Source: Photobacterium proteolyticum (lineage in GTDB: Bacteria > Pseudomonadota > Gammaproteobacteria > Enterobacterales > Vibrionaceae). Taken from it: 64,000 nt of DNA. Both the position numbers and the translations under genes were made by a program. Positions 51,872 to 61,689 of this stretch are shown piece after piece. The notes beneath the pieces are model-generated. The model was not told the DNA's origin. It made no database searches and saw nothing but the letters and a program-made list of their open reading frames with translations. Where the stretch lies: NCBI RefSeq assembly GCF_001939735.1, contig NZ_MJIL01000099.1:233307-297306 (forward strand). The letters are read 5' to 3'. Position 1 is the first letter of the stretch, and the number at the start of each line of letters is the position of its first letter.

Positions 51872-53140
51872 TTATCGCATACGACCACCACGGTTTTTGT
51901 GGATTTTAGACTTTGCCTTTGCCCTTCGCTTCTCAGCCGAACGGCCGCGTCGATTATTATCCGATAGCTCGATGTTAGGATCCGGTTCATATCCTTCTAA
52001 CCATTGCTGTGGCAATCGGGTATCAAGCAGTTCTTCTACCGCTCGTAGCGCCCACTCCTCATCTATGCTCATCAATGAAATAGCATGACCTGTTTGTCCT
52101 GCGCGCCCAGTTCGACCTATACGGTGTACATAATCTTCAGCCTTAAAGGGCATATCAAAATTGATGACATACTCAAGCTGTTCGATGTCCAGACCACGAG
52201 CAGCAACATCAGTAGCAACCAATACACGTGCCTTACCTTCTTTAAAGTCGTTTAATGCCCGTTGCCTTGCGCCCTGGCTTTTGTCGCCATTGATAGAGAC
52301 CGCCTTAATACCATCTAGCCCTAACTCTTTGGCTAAGGCATCAGACCCCTGTTTCGTCTTGGTAAAGACCAGCACTTGTTGCCAGTTTCTTGAGCCAATC
52401 AAGTATGAAAGTAACTCGCGCTTTCTGTGTTTATCAACGGGGTAAACCATTTGCTCAACCGTAACCGCGGCACTGTTTGACGGAGTGACTTCTATCAGCT
52501 TCGGCTCATCTAAAATATCATGCGCCAGCTTTTTGACCTGCTTCGAAAAGGTTGCAGAGAAAAACAGTGTCTGGCGGCTGGCTTTCATGCGGCGCATAAT
52601 GCGCTTGATATCATCAATAAAGCCCATATCCAACATTCTATCGGCTTCATCAAGAACGAAGTACTCCACTTTCGATAAATCAACAGTGCCAACATGGGCA
52701 TGATCAAGCAGTCGGCCCGGTGTGGCAACCAGAATATCGGCACCTGTACGAATTGCACCCACCTGAGTTTTCATACTGGTACCGCCATACGCTACCGCTA
52801 GTTTTATCTGCGTGTTCTCGCTATACGAGGCAATACTGTCATAAACCTGTTGAGCCAACTCACGAGTTGGCGTCAGTATCAACGCCCTGATCTGAATATC
52901 TGATTTTTCGTTCCTACCAGCAACCTCTGCCAGACTAGCAGGTTTATCCAGTAATTGATGAAGCAGCGGAAGACCAAAAGCCGCAGTCTTCCCGGTACCG
53001 GTTTGCGCGCCAGCCATAATGTCATGACCGGCCAGCACTTCAGGGATCGCCTGTTGCTGAACGGGAGTTGGTGATTGAAACCCCAGGGCAGTGACGGTAT
53101 CAACTAGCTGGCTTTGCAGCCCCAGCGCTTGAAATGACAT
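51872..53140 (-). CDS. DEAD-box RNA helicase, RhlE type
   Basis: A 422-residue DEAD-box helicase. Motifs in order: Q motif (GFQSPTPVQQQAIP), I AQTGTGKT, Ia PTRELAQQ, DEAD (VLDEADRMLDMGF), SAT (FFSATF), VI HRIGRTGR. The C-terminal tail is short and basic (RRGRSAEKRRAKAKSKIHKNRGGRMR), as in RhlE and related helicases that act in ribosome assembly and RNA decay. Marine bacteria have several paralogues, so the exact orthologue is uncertain. Confidence 0.93.
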   Translation of the reverse strand: MSFQALGLQSQLVDTVTALGFQSPTPVQQQAIPEVLAGHDIMAGAQTGTGKTAAFGLPLLHQLLDKPASLAEVAGRNEKSDIQIRALILTPTRELAQQVYDSIASYSENTQIKLAVAYGGTSMKTQVGAIRTGADILVATPGRLLDHAHVGTVDLSKVEYFVLDEADRMLDMGFIDDIKRIMRRMKASRQTLFFSATFSKQVKKLAHDILDEPKLIEVTPSNSAAVTVEQMVYPVDKHRKRELLSYLIGSRNWQQVLVFTKTKQGSDALAKELGLDGIKAVSINGDKSQGARQRALNDFKEGKARVLVATDVAARGLDIEQLEYVINFDMPFKAEDYVHRIGRTGRAGQTGHAISLMSIDEEWALRAVEELLDTRLPQQWLEGYEPDPNIELSDNNRRGRSAEKRRAKAKSKIHKNRGGRMR

Positions 53141-53204
53141 TATGTTTTTCCGGTTTTAAACAAAAGAGCGCGGATTTTAGCAAAATTTTCGGCAAAAAAT
53201 AAAA

Positions 53205-53231
53205 AAAAGCACTGCTCGGCAGTGCTTTTCT
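53205..53231. terminator. Terminator of nagK
   Basis: AAAAGCACTGC and GCAGTGCTTTT form a stem of 11 bp with a short CG-rich loop; T-rich tail on both strands. It lies between the nagK stop and the RhlE-type start. Confidence 0.9.
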
Positions 53232-53254
53232 TCAAAAATAAGTGCAGCTCGCAG

Positions 53255-54163
53255 TTACTTGATGTTCAAGAATGCAGCACCACGAACACCACCAGCATCA
53301 CCGTATTTGGCTTTTACGATTTTTGGCACTCGTGCTACAGACAGCAGGTGTTTAGGTAGTCGCTTCGGCAGCTCTGTATATAGCAGCTCAAAGTTTGATA
53401 AACCGCCGCCAAGTACGACAACGTGCGGGTCTAGACCAGTAAATAGATTTGCAAGACAGATAGCCAGCATTTCCATGAAGCGATCAACGTGTTCAACCGC
53501 CTTCTCATCACCGGCAGCGTGACGTTTGATCAGCTCAATCGCTTTCACTTTTTCGCCGTAATAGTGGGTATACAGTTGCTCGAAGCCACGACCAGACAGG
53601 TAGTTATCGATACAACCTTTATTTTCACAACCACACTCAAACAACGGTGCATTTTCACCAAGGTGGAACCATGCATCAATAGGCATACGTGTATGACCCA
53701 GCTCGCCTGCAACGTGGTTCTTACCAGAGAAGACATGACCATCAAAAACCAGGCCACCGCCGAATCCAGTGCCCAAGATTAGGCCCAGAACAGATTTTTC
53801 GCCTTGTAGTTCCTCATCCCATGCTTCAGACAAGGCAAAGCAGTTTGCATCGTTGTCGATAGAAACACTACGGCCTAATTTTTCCTCAAGATCCTTGCGA
53901 AGAGTGTGCCCTTTTGCCGCAGGAATGTTAGATGTAAGCAATGAGCCATCCTCAGCATCTTCCATTCCAGGGATACCGATACCAATGTGCCCTTCACAAG
54001 AGAATTCCTTATCTGCCTTCTGAATAATGCCCACTAGCGTATCGACTAATTTGTCGTAATCATCACCCGGAGTCGGTACTCGTTCTGTCGCTACTCGCTC
54101 AAGTTTCTCATTAAATGCACCAAACTCAATTTTGGTACCGCCTACATCAAAGCCGTAGTACAT
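53255..54163 (-). CDS. nagK: N-acetylglucosamine kinase NagK (ROK family)
   Basis: A 302-residue ROK-family kinase, like E. coli NagK (303), from Met 54163 (MYYGFDVGGTKIEFGAF). The ATP-binding DVGGTK motif is at the N-terminus, the sugar-binding GIGIPGMEDAEDG and DNDANCFALSE (catalytic Asp) follow, and the ROK zinc motif is CGCENKGCIDNYLSGRG. It phosphorylates GlcNAc salvaged from cell wall or chitin. The longer frame upstream (to 54217) is hydrophobic and not expected. Monocistronic. Confidence 0.95.
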   Translation of the reverse strand: MYYGFDVGGTKIEFGAFNEKLERVATERVPTPGDDYDKLVDTLVGIIQKADKEFSCEGHIGIGIPGMEDAEDGSLLTSNIPAAKGHTLRKDLEEKLGRSVSIDNDANCFALSEAWDEELQGEKSVLGLILGTGFGGGLVFDGHVFSGKNHVAGELGHTRMPIDAWFHLGENAPLFECGCENKGCIDNYLSGRGFEQLYTHYYGEKVKAIELIKRHAAGDEKAVEHVDRFMEMLAICLANLFTGLDPHVVVLGGGLSNFELLYTELPKRLPKHLLSVARVPKIVKAKYGDAGGVRGAAFLNIK

Positions 54164-54367
54164 CCTGCACACTCCGCAAAAAACATAAAAAAACAAAACT
54201 GTAAAAATTATCCACACATCTACACCTACTGACTGTGACTTAGCACAAATTTAGTAGGGATAGCGGTTGGCGTAGCTCGCGTTTGACGAAAGAAACAGCA
54301 AGCTGTTACATTTTATGACAATTGGCTGTTATTAAATTACCAAAACAGAAGATTAAAAATTCAACAT

Positions 54368-55084
54368 TTAAGCAGCAACATATTGTTTTAATTGCTTCAA
54401 AGCTGAATCATCCGGCAATACTCGGTTCATTTTTCCTGTCAGGTAATTCTCTCGAAACACATCAAACCAAAGATCCAGAACTTCTGCATTTTGTTGCTCG
54501 CCGTAAAGATCTATAACACGGGCAGCCACCTCGGCAGTGCCAAGCTGATTTTCTTTCGAGGCTTCCCTGACTTTATATCGAGACGGCTGGTCCGGGTTGA
54601 TAGAAAGAACCGGAAAATTGTTCAGATACGGGCTTTTACGAAACATTTTCTTTGCTTCTGCCCAGCTGCCATCAAGCATAATAAACAACGGTCTTTTACC
54701 CGTATCAACGTCTACTTTCTCCGCGACACGCTCTGGTTGAGCATATTCGGCAGGGAAAACAACATAGGGTTGCCACTGAGGATCTTCTAACAGCTCAAGC
54801 ATGGCAGAGTTTGGCTCTGTGCGCGACCAGATATATGCAAAGGTATCTTCAAACAGATCTGCGATAAGTCGACCGGTATTACTCGGCTTTAATACCTCAT
54901 CGTCATACATAACCAATAAAAAAGCGGCATTTGAGCTAATCACGGGTTTTTCCGAGCAAATGCACAGGTGCTCACGGAGCATGCAGTAACTACAGCGTTC
55001 AACCTTGCAGCCTCGGGCTCTGAATGGGCGTGTAGAACGTGCTAGACGTTCTTCATATAAATCATGTACCGCGTGAATACGCAT
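54368..55084 (-). CDS. tapT: tRNA-uridine aminocarboxypropyltransferase TapT (DTW domain)
   Basis: A 238-residue DTW-domain protein (E. coli YfiP/TapT), which installs acp3U at position 47 of tRNA using S-adenosylmethionine. The zinc-type cysteine cluster CSYCMLREHLCIC is at about residues 31-43 and the DTW-equivalent motif appears as LDGSWAEAKKMFRKSP. The segment RYKVREASKENQLGTAEVAARVI is the conserved C-terminal part. The start MRIHAVHDLYEERLA is plausible. Monocistronic. Confidence 0.93.
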   Translation of the reverse strand: MRIHAVHDLYEERLARSTRPFRARGCKVERCSYCMLREHLCICSEKPVISSNAAFLLVMYDDEVLKPSNTGRLIADLFEDTFAYIWSRTEPNSAMLELLEDPQWQPYVVFPAEYAQPERVAEKVDVDTGKRPLFIMLDGSWAEAKKMFRKSPYLNNFPVLSINPDQPSRYKVREASKENQLGTAEVAARVIDLYGEQQNAEVLDLWFDVFRENYLTGKMNRVLPDDSALKQLKQYVAA

Positions 55085-55107
55085 AGCAGCTATACCTAAA
55101 ACAAGAA

Positions 55108-55130
55108 AACGCCAGCATTTTACTGGCGCT
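55108..55130 (-). terminator. Terminator of the second chemoreceptor gene
   Basis: CGCCAG (55110-55115) pairs with CTGGCG (55123-55128), and on the minus strand a TTTTC-T run follows. Confidence 0.65.
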
Positions 55131-55174
55131 TAGCTTAGTTGCAATCAAAACTTATGCTTTCACTGATGGCTGGC

Positions 55175-57214
55175 TCACGATGATAACTGATATCGAGAAA
55201 GAAGGGTTTGTTGCAGGTTAGCAATCTCCGCCACCTTGCTGGCTTCATTAACCAAGGTTTTCAGCTGTTGATTGTTTGTCTGTGCCTGACCGGCAACATG
55301 TTCTACGCTTCGTCCGACCTCAACAGAAGCATTCTCCTGCTGCTGGGTTGCCGCAGCAATCGTGATCACCTTATCGTTAATGGAGGCTATCATTTTTTGG
55401 ATTTGGTCAATCGCCGCCTGAACCTCACTACTCAATTCAATCGACGAAGTCATCTCAGTTCGGCTCACTGCCATTGCTTCATTGGCATCCTTTGCAGCCT
55501 GATGAAGCTCACCGATTGTCTTACGTATCGACTCTGTCTGCAGGTTTGTCTCGCTAGCCAGTTTCCTGACTTCATCGGCAACGACGGCAAATCCGCGCCC
55601 CTGCTCGCCAGCCCTGGCCGCTTCAATGGCGGCATTCAATGCCAGCAAGTTCGTATTATCAGCAATGGAGCTGATCAACTCGACAACTTCGGTTATCTTG
55701 TTCACATGATTTCCAAGCTCTGCCATACGTTGTTCGTTAACTATAAACTGCTGATCCAGAGAACGAAGCCCAGATGTACTGCGCTCAATAATTTCTACCC
55801 CTTGCAGGGCTAACCTGTTCGCCTGCTCGGCTTCAGATTCTGACTCGGTAGTACTGGCAACAATCTCCTTAATCGAACATTCCAGTTGAGAAATGGCGGT
55901 TGCAATATTTGTAAGCTCACTGCTTTGTTGTTTCAGTGCAACGCGAGAGTTCGACGCTGCCTGCTGGCTACTCTCAGCGGCTATATTTAAGCTGTTGCTG
56001 TTTTCCACCAGCTTACCGAGTATCTGGCTATTATTGATATTCGACTGATTTAGCAACCCGCCCAGGATAGCAAACTCTTTGGGTGCATTTTGGGTCGCTC
56101 GGGCTGTTAGATCGCCTTTACTGGTTGCATTTACGACATGATCAATCCGTTTAAGAGACGTCCTCACCGTACGACTTATCCAGCCGCTTGATGCAATAGC
56201 AAGTATCAAACCGGCAATACTGATGGTAACAAACAGGGTTATCGCATTCTCACTGGCTGCCATTACAGCAGCCTCCCCTTCGCTGACCATTACATTGGCA
56301 CCATTTGTCAGGGTATCGAGCTCACTCATCACAGAGGCTATCACACCTTGAGTCTGCTCTACTTTCAACAATTGAGCATCCATTAGCTGCAGTGTTTTCA
56401 AATGACGTTCGACAATTCCCTGCTTGGAGAATAAGGCCTCAACCATTTCCAGTGGTACAGTAACACTGGTAAAGTCGGCGATCGTGCCATCGATTCTATT
56501 AAGCTCACGCCAAGCGTACTGCATTCCCGAGAGGTTCGTCCTTTTCAGTTCACGTGCAATTTTCTTGGCTTTTACCGGATCTTTTTCAATGAGTAACGCG
56601 ATTAGGTTACTGGCCATTTCCAGCGAGTGATTGACAAAATTATTAACATGGCTCAAACCCTCGGGATTAGCATTATAGAGCTCCATTCCCAATCGGCTCA
56701 TTTCAGCTCTCACCCCCGAGACAGCATAGCTCATCATTGCCTTGTCACCTTCAACTTTGGCCCGATTGAGCAATATCTGCTGTTGAGAATCCTTCAGGCT
56801 TAGTGACATTCCTTCTATCTGGTTTATTTCCTTCTTAAACCGAGCGACATCTCTGGTCAGCCAGTCAATGTTGTAGTTATCAGCTAGCGACTCCAGCTTA
56901 CTCATTGCTGATAGAACGGACTGCTGATCCGTCTGAAGCTGCTGGTAAGCCACCTCTAGTACCTCAACGGAATCGCTGTTGATTATCTCGGCCAACCGCT
57001 GTGCCGTTTGTAACGACCCCTGAACAATAGCGGCATTGTTCATTGTAACTGGCAGTGCCTGTCTACTTAATCGCTCAAACTCTTGTGAGACATTATTCAA
57101 CCCCTTGTTGCCAAAATAGGACAAGAGCCCTCCTGTAGCGACAAGTAACAAAAAAACTATCTGAATATAGGTAACGATCGAGAGCTTTGTCTTACCAAGC
57201 TTAGTCTGTTTCAT
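55175..57214 (-). CDS. Methyl-accepting chemotaxis protein with helical sensor
   Basis: A 679-residue chemoreceptor. A membrane helix at about 13-31, a long periplasmic all-helical region (about 35-315) resembling the four-helix/HBM-type sensors, a second helix (about 322-344), HAMP (about 347-400) and a signalling domain with the invariant NLLALNAAIEAARAGEQGRGFAVVADEVRKLA. The sensor has no cysteines or Cache motif, so it differs from the receptor at 22941-25025. No C-terminal pentapeptide. The ligand is not evident. Confidence 0.95.
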   Translation of the reverse strand: MKQTKLGKTKLSIVTYIQIVFLLLVATGGLLSYFGNKGLNNVSQEFERLSRQALPVTMNNAAIVQGSLQTAQRLAEIINSDSVEVLEVAYQQLQTDQQSVLSAMSKLESLADNYNIDWLTRDVARFKKEINQIEGMSLSLKDSQQQILLNRAKVEGDKAMMSYAVSGVRAEMSRLGMELYNANPEGLSHVNNFVNHSLEMASNLIALLIEKDPVKAKKIARELKRTNLSGMQYAWRELNRIDGTIADFTSVTVPLEMVEALFSKQGIVERHLKTLQLMDAQLLKVEQTQGVIASVMSELDTLTNGANVMVSEGEAAVMAASENAITLFVTISIAGLILAIASSGWISRTVRTSLKRIDHVVNATSKGDLTARATQNAPKEFAILGGLLNQSNINNSQILGKLVENSNSLNIAAESSQQAASNSRVALKQQSSELTNIATAISQLECSIKEIVASTTESESEAEQANRLALQGVEIIERSTSGLRSLDQQFIVNEQRMAELGNHVNKITEVVELISSIADNTNLLALNAAIEAARAGEQGRGFAVVADEVRKLASETNLQTESIRKTIGELHQAAKDANEAMAVSRTEMTSSIELSSEVQAAIDQIQKMIASINDKVITIAAATQQQENASVEVGRSVEHVAGQAQTNNQQLKTLVNEASKVAEIANLQQTLLSRYQLSS

Positions 57215-57429
57215 TTTGATAAATCCCTGATAAACCTTGCGCTATTATTCCTAGCGAAGATTTCAGTTTTAATGAGCGCCTATAGTTACAACCAATGAAA
57301 GCACTGCTGGGTTAATGCTCGGTAACTTACTGAGGGATTGTTACGGTAGGATTTCAATTTTTTGACTTATCAATAAAATCTTGAGGGTATTTAATGTGTT
57401 AGATATCACGCATACAAATCGCAGGCACT

Positions 57430-57453
57430 AAAAAGGCAGCTTGCGCTGCCTTC
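57430..57453. terminator. Terminator of the DUF3802 gene
   Basis: AAGGCAGC (57433-57440) pairs with GCTGCCTT (57445-57452) around TTGC; A run gives a U tail on the minus-strand transcript. Confidence 0.85.
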
Positions 57454-57471
57454 TTATGATAAAACTCTGTT

Positions 57472-57819
57472 TTAGCCTTCTTGAAGGCTAATTGCACTAT
57501 CAAATAGATTTTTCACTAAGCCAATATAATCTTCAAGGAACGCTATCTGTTCATTGGTCGGACAGCAGCGCCAAGCCCCTGCCAGCACTTCTGATAAATC
57601 TTCGACAACCCTATCGGCTTCTTGCATCAACTTGAAACGAAAATCGGCTTCAAGATCAGGGTTTTGCGAAAACACTGCCATTAAATTCGTTGCTATCATG
57701 TCTGTCACAACATCTTCTACCGTTTCACTACAACTGTCTTTACTCGCACGCTCGAACAAAGACAGGTGTTCGGTAAAATATTCTATAAGCGCATGATAAC
57801 CTTCAGACTCAACAACCAT
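57472..57819 (-). CDS. DUF3802-family protein
   Basis: A 115-residue acidic, all-helical cytoplasmic protein (MVVESEGYHALIEYFTEHLSLFE ... NPDLEADFRFKLMQEADRVVEDLSEVL). I recall this as the DUF3802 family of Vibrionaceae and Shewanella; no function is established. It lies between the second chemoreceptor and the response-regulator/diguanylate-cyclase pair, but with its own terminator, so a link is only positional. Confidence 0.75.
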   Translation of the reverse strand: MVVESEGYHALIEYFTEHLSLFERASKDSCSETVEDVVTDMIATNLMAVFSQNPDLEADFRFKLMQEADRVVEDLSEVLAGAWRCCPTNEQIAFLEDYIGLVKNLFDSAISLQEG

Positions 57820-57947
57820 AATTTATCTTTGGATTAGTAATAATTTTCTCCAATTCTAAGAAGAATCAAAAAAATTACAACCGTATCGACGGATGTTCTT
57901 GCTCTCGATCAAAGAGAATTCGCAACAAAACCGCAGTATATACTTTC

Positions 57948-58946
57948 TTAGCCACTAACAGCCCGCAAAGACTTTTCCTGTTCCTGACATAGCTCCCTAG
58001 TATAGACAGTCGTTTGATTTCTGCCGTTCTGCTTTGATTCGTACAAAGCACTGTCTGATAGTTCCAGCCATTTTTCATAGCTTGACATCCAGGGCGCCCA
58101 TTCACAAACACCGAGGCTGATAGTCACACTGATATTCCGGACATCGACTGCGACAGATGCATCTTCGACCCGGCTGCGCAAACGTTCAGTAAAATACAGC
58201 CCTAGCTCTGCGGACGTACCCGGTAAGATGACACCAAACTCCTCGCCACCATAACGTCCGGCGATATCACTATGCCTTTTGGTTCGCCGCAGCAAGCTGG
58301 AAACTTTCCGAATCACACCATCCCCGGCAATATGTCCGAATGTGTCATTCACCTTTTTGAAATGGTCTATATCAAACATCACCAGCGTCGAAGGAATATT
58401 CGCCTTTCGGCATCGTTCGAACTCTTCGGCCAGGCATGCCTCCCAATGCCCCCGGTTATACAGCTGTGTTAACCTGTCCGTCATGCTTAGGTGCGTCAGC
58501 TGTTCGTTTGATTCGCGAAGGTGTGTTTTATTCTTGGCTATGTCCGAGACATCAGTAATCGTCAGGCAGATATGCGACAACTCACCACTAAGCGATTTTA
58601 GCGGCGTTAGGGTCATGTTCTGGAACATCAATGAAGAACCACCAGTGACCGGGCTAAAGTTGGAGAAGTTAAAAATGCTTGGCCTGTCTTCCCAGCAACT
58701 AAAGGAGCGCATTCGCAATTTGAAGGTAGATGCTATTTTATTTTTCAGCCATTTCACCGGCAGGTCATCGACAACGTCGAACAAATTCTTGCCCATAATT
58801 TGTTCCGAGGTAATGCCACTATAGGCCTGCATAAACGTATTCCACGCCCAGACGTTATATTCTTTATCAATGATCACTACACCAGCATCTATATTGTCCA
58901 TTACCTGCATGGTTAAGTGAAAGTCAGCAAGTGCTACTTGATTCAA
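57948..58946 (-). CDS. PAS-GGDEF diguanylate cyclase paired with a response regulator
   Basis: A 332-residue cytoplasmic protein: a PAS domain (about 10-125; VMDNIDAGVVIIDKEYNVWAWNTFMQAYSG) and a GGDEF domain with an intact active site (RYGGEEFGVILPG) and DIDHFKKVNDTFGHIAGDGV. The inhibitory RxxD site is present as RHSD, five residues before GGEEF. Its start overlaps the stop of the response regulator gene by 4 bases (ATGA type), so the two are translated together and likely form one signalling unit. Output is cyclic di-GMP. Confidence 0.93.
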   Translation of the reverse strand: MNQVALADFHLTMQVMDNIDAGVVIIDKEYNVWAWNTFMQAYSGITSEQIMGKNLFDVVDDLPVKWLKNKIASTFKLRMRSFSCWEDRPSIFNFSNFSPVTGGSSLMFQNMTLTPLKSLSGELSHICLTITDVSDIAKNKTHLRESNEQLTHLSMTDRLTQLYNRGHWEACLAEEFERCRKANIPSTLVMFDIDHFKKVNDTFGHIAGDGVIRKVSSLLRRTKRHSDIAGRYGGEEFGVILPGTSAELGLYFTERLRSRVEDASVAVDVRNISVTISLGVCEWAPWMSSYEKWLELSDSALYESKQNGRNQTTVYTRELCQEQEKSLRAVSG

Positions 58947-59920
58947 TGTAGAGTTTCCATCATCTTCTTGATAACCTGCGTAGAGCTGTTATCCATCATA
59001 AATAAAACATCACATTCCAAGTCTAATGATTCAGCCTCATAGGTATACTCGACAGTGAAGAGTTCTGTTTTAATACTCTCACTATCACTCCATACCATAT
59101 AATCTTCCAGCACAATAGGCTGACGCACCGAAAAAGGAATATTCATTTGTTCAGACAGCGCAACTAAGAACGAAGACACCATAAGGTTGGCAATATCAAT
59201 CACGATTTCGCTCTTGTGCTCATCAACCTGGCTAAAACCCATACGGGCTCCAAACACATCAACGTCCTTACCACGTAAGCAAACCAGCGCTTCTCCATGA
59301 ATGCCTCCACCTACAAAACGCTGAGCAATCGCAACTGACTCACTCTGTTGCTTAATATCATCAATCGCCATCTCCAGCTCCCCGGCACATAACCTGGCAA
59401 CATTCGGCAACGGCATCTTGATAAACTCTCCGAAGTGGTCAGAGATAATTGCAGCCCCTCGGCCCAAAGCGACATTGGCCACTTCTTTAAACGTCTGTAT
59501 ATATTCGTCACCACTGCGATGAACCAAAGTCGGTGCCACATTATCAACGACATAGACACCGAACTTATTTAATATCGAGATGAGGTGCTCAGGGTCAAAG
59601 GGCTTAGGTAGGAAATGATATGCACCGAGTTCTATACACCTTTCCATTGCCTGCCGCTGAACATCAGCAGACAATATGATTATTTTAATCTGGTGCTCAC
59701 GGCCAGATAAGACCTGTAACACCTCAAAGCCATCCATAACAGGCATTGTCAAATCAAGGAACATCACATCAATATCATGACGAGAAAGGCACTCGAGTCC
59801 TTCTTTTCCGTTCTCGGTAAAAAACAGCGTCAAACCTTCCTGCCCAGATAACATCTTGGACATGGCTCTGTGCACTACCGGCGAATCATCACAGATAAGA
59901 ATGTTCTGTTTCCTTACCAC
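58943..59920 (-). CDS. Response regulator with CheC/CheX-like output domain
   Basis: A 325-residue protein. The receiver domain (1-120) has D11/D12, phosphoacceptor D56 (MFLDLTMPVMDG) and the lysine in FLPKPFD. The C-terminal part (about 140-325) resembles the CheC/CheX fold, with acidic helices and ENxxN-like spacing (ELEMAIDDIKQQ, SEIVIDIANLMVSSFLVAL). Proteins of this type are CheY-P phosphatase-like outputs. Four-base overlap with the diguanylate cyclase gene shows a single module. No kinase is next to it. Confidence 0.85.
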   Translation of the reverse strand: MVRKQNILICDDSPVVHRAMSKMLSGQEGLTLFFTENGKEGLECLSRHDIDVMFLDLTMPVMDGFEVLQVLSGREHQIKIIILSADVQRQAMERCIELGAYHFLPKPFDPEHLISILNKFGVYVVDNVAPTLVHRSGDEYIQTFKEVANVALGRGAAIISDHFGEFIKMPLPNVARLCAGELEMAIDDIKQQSESVAIAQRFVGGGIHGEALVCLRGKDVDVFGARMGFSQVDEHKSEIVIDIANLMVSSFLVALSEQMNIPFSVRQPIVLEDYMVWSDSESIKTELFTVEYTYEAESLDLECDVLFMMDNSSTQVIKKMMETLH

Positions 59921-60329
59921 GTTGATTTTCTTCCTAAGTTTTCCATGGACTGTCTAATAATAATCAATATTCAATAGAATAATAATCGAAGCGTATGAAA
60001 TTTATTTAATAAGTGAGCTAGATCGTCTTTTTAGACCTTATAGATCATTTAGCACTAATTTATTCGACTTGTTTTTATGGGCTCTCCGGTAAATATCACT
60101 CTGATATTTTTAGTTTTTATCACCTAACAAACATAATTAATAGTTAATAGTAACGATTAATTTGCATGAATTGTTCATATGATCATATTTCCCCTCCACA
60201 TTACTCCATGCTAAAAATATGAGCATGAAATGCTTTACACAATCATTCCTATGTGATTTTCTAGTTATCAAATATCACTCGTTATAATACAATCCCCGGT
60301 AGAAATCATAACAACATGGATAGCCTTCT
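59921..60329. other. AT-rich divergent region, no gene seen
   Basis: A 409-base spacer between the response regulator (minus) and glutaredoxin (plus) genes. No ORF or repeat is convincing. It should hold both promoters. Confidence 0.4.
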
Positions 60330-60689
60330 ATGAAAGTCATTCGTTGGATATTAGGCAGAGTCATTTTGCTGCTTAATACCGTTTTTACACCAAAGTCAAT
60401 CAAGCGCTCAGATGCCGAACAAAAAGAAATTGACGATGCTGTTGCTCAACTCCATCTCTACCAATTCGATGCGTGTCCTTTCTGCGTTAAGGTAAGACGC
60501 CACGCAAAACGACTCAACCTGCCGCTGGCGACCAGAGACGCGAAACAAGCGCAATGGGAAGAAGAACTGGTTAATGGTGGAGGCCGAAGAAAAGTCCCTT
60601 GCCTGCGTATTGAAGGTGAAAATGGAAATGTCGAATGGATGTACGAATCTAAAGACATCATTAACTACCTAGAGAGACGCTTCGCCTGA
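60330..60689 (+). CDS. Membrane-anchored glutaredoxin-like protein
   Basis: A 119-residue protein with an N-terminal hydrophobic helix (about residues 5-18) followed by a thioredoxin-fold glutaredoxin domain. The active site is CPFC (about residues 49-52), with the cis-Pro region KVPCLRI and a C-terminal SKDIINYLERRF helix like glutaredoxin and the N-terminal domain of GST-type proteins. An anchored glutaredoxin of this type is common in marine gammaproteobacteria. Monocistronic. Confidence 0.85.
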   Translation: MKVIRWILGRVILLLNTVFTPKSIKRSDAEQKEIDDAVAQLHLYQFDACPFCVKVRRHAKRLNLPLATRDAKQAQWEEELVNGGGRRKVPCLRIEGENGNVEWMYESKDIINYLERRFA

Positions 60690-60872
60690 TACATCTGTCT
60701 ACCTAAGCCCATTAAGCCTGCTTTTTGAGCTTAGGTGTCGTTGATTAAGCATATTTTTGTGAGTCTCGCTATAAAACAGTGAGCCATATCAACCCGCTTT
60801 CTTTAAGGCTGTGCAATTAATAGCGTTTGATGACACACTGCCGATAAATGCAAGCTAGGTACCGAGTACACA

Positions 60873-61553
60873 ATGAAAAAAACGAAAACCATCACTACAG
60901 ACGACATCCTGCTAAAGCTTTGTCAGTCAATTTCTAATGTTCTATCCACTGCTACTGACAGCCAGATCGGCTACTCTGCAATGGTACAGAAAATCAATAA
61001 AACCAGCCTTAAGCCAGACATTGGCTGCTTTGTTCTTTTTGACGGCGGCTTTACAGGCTTGGTCGTTACCAACTTCTCTCAGCAAGCAGCACTGGAGCTC
61101 TATCAGAACTACATGCTTAAAATGGGCATACCGCAGGATGATTTAGCCATTCATCATACTTCCGATGAAGTAGCTGATGTACTGGGTGAACTGATGAACC
61201 AGGTTGTGGGGGATTTCACCAGCAAAATCCGTCGTGAACTACGTATTTCCATTACGCAGAACCAACCTAAGATGCTTGCACTTAACAAGCAAATTTTGCT
61301 TTCTGTTGATACAAACCTGGATCGCCCTCAGGCCCGCCGCGTTAGCTTCACCACTGAAGATAACAACATTTTCTACCTTGAGCTGGCCATGGATAAAACT
61401 GAATTTATCCAGCTTGAAGAGTTTGAGCAACATGATGAAGTCGATCCTGACACTATCATTGAGAATGCCAAAAAAGAACAAGCCAATAAAAATAAGCAGG
61501 CTGTCCCTGTAGCCGAAGTTGATCTCGATTTGCTCGACGAGTTAGGGATTTAA
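60873..61553 (+). CDS. DUF3334-family protein (CheX-like fold)
   Basis: A 226-residue cytoplasmic protein of the DUF3334 family. It has a CheC/CheX-type signature in DEVADVLGELMNQVVGDFTSKIR (Glu and Asn spaced as in the phosphatase helix, about residues 95-117), beta strands around it, and a charged C-terminal linker ending in VDLDLLDELGI, a short acidic/hydrophobic tail that could bind a partner. Family function is not established; the fold suggests a role in CheY or receiver signalling. Monocistronic. Confidence 0.82.
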   Translation: MKKTKTITTDDILLKLCQSISNVLSTATDSQIGYSAMVQKINKTSLKPDIGCFVLFDGGFTGLVVTNFSQQAALELYQNYMLKMGIPQDDLAIHHTSDEVADVLGELMNQVVGDFTSKIRRELRISITQNQPKMLALNKQILLSVDTNLDRPQARRVSFTTEDNNIFYLELAMDKTEFIQLEEFEQHDEVDPDTIIENAKKEQANKNKQAVPVAEVDLDLLDELGI

Positions 61554-61689
61554 GTCGCTCTGCTGCCAACCTGGTCTCGTCTATCACACTAGATTAGATC
61601 AGGTTAGCTTTATTAATTCTTAAACACCCTCCACTTATCACTCTTTGCTAGACTCAGTGATGTCAGTTATTGCCCGAGAGGCCTGATTT

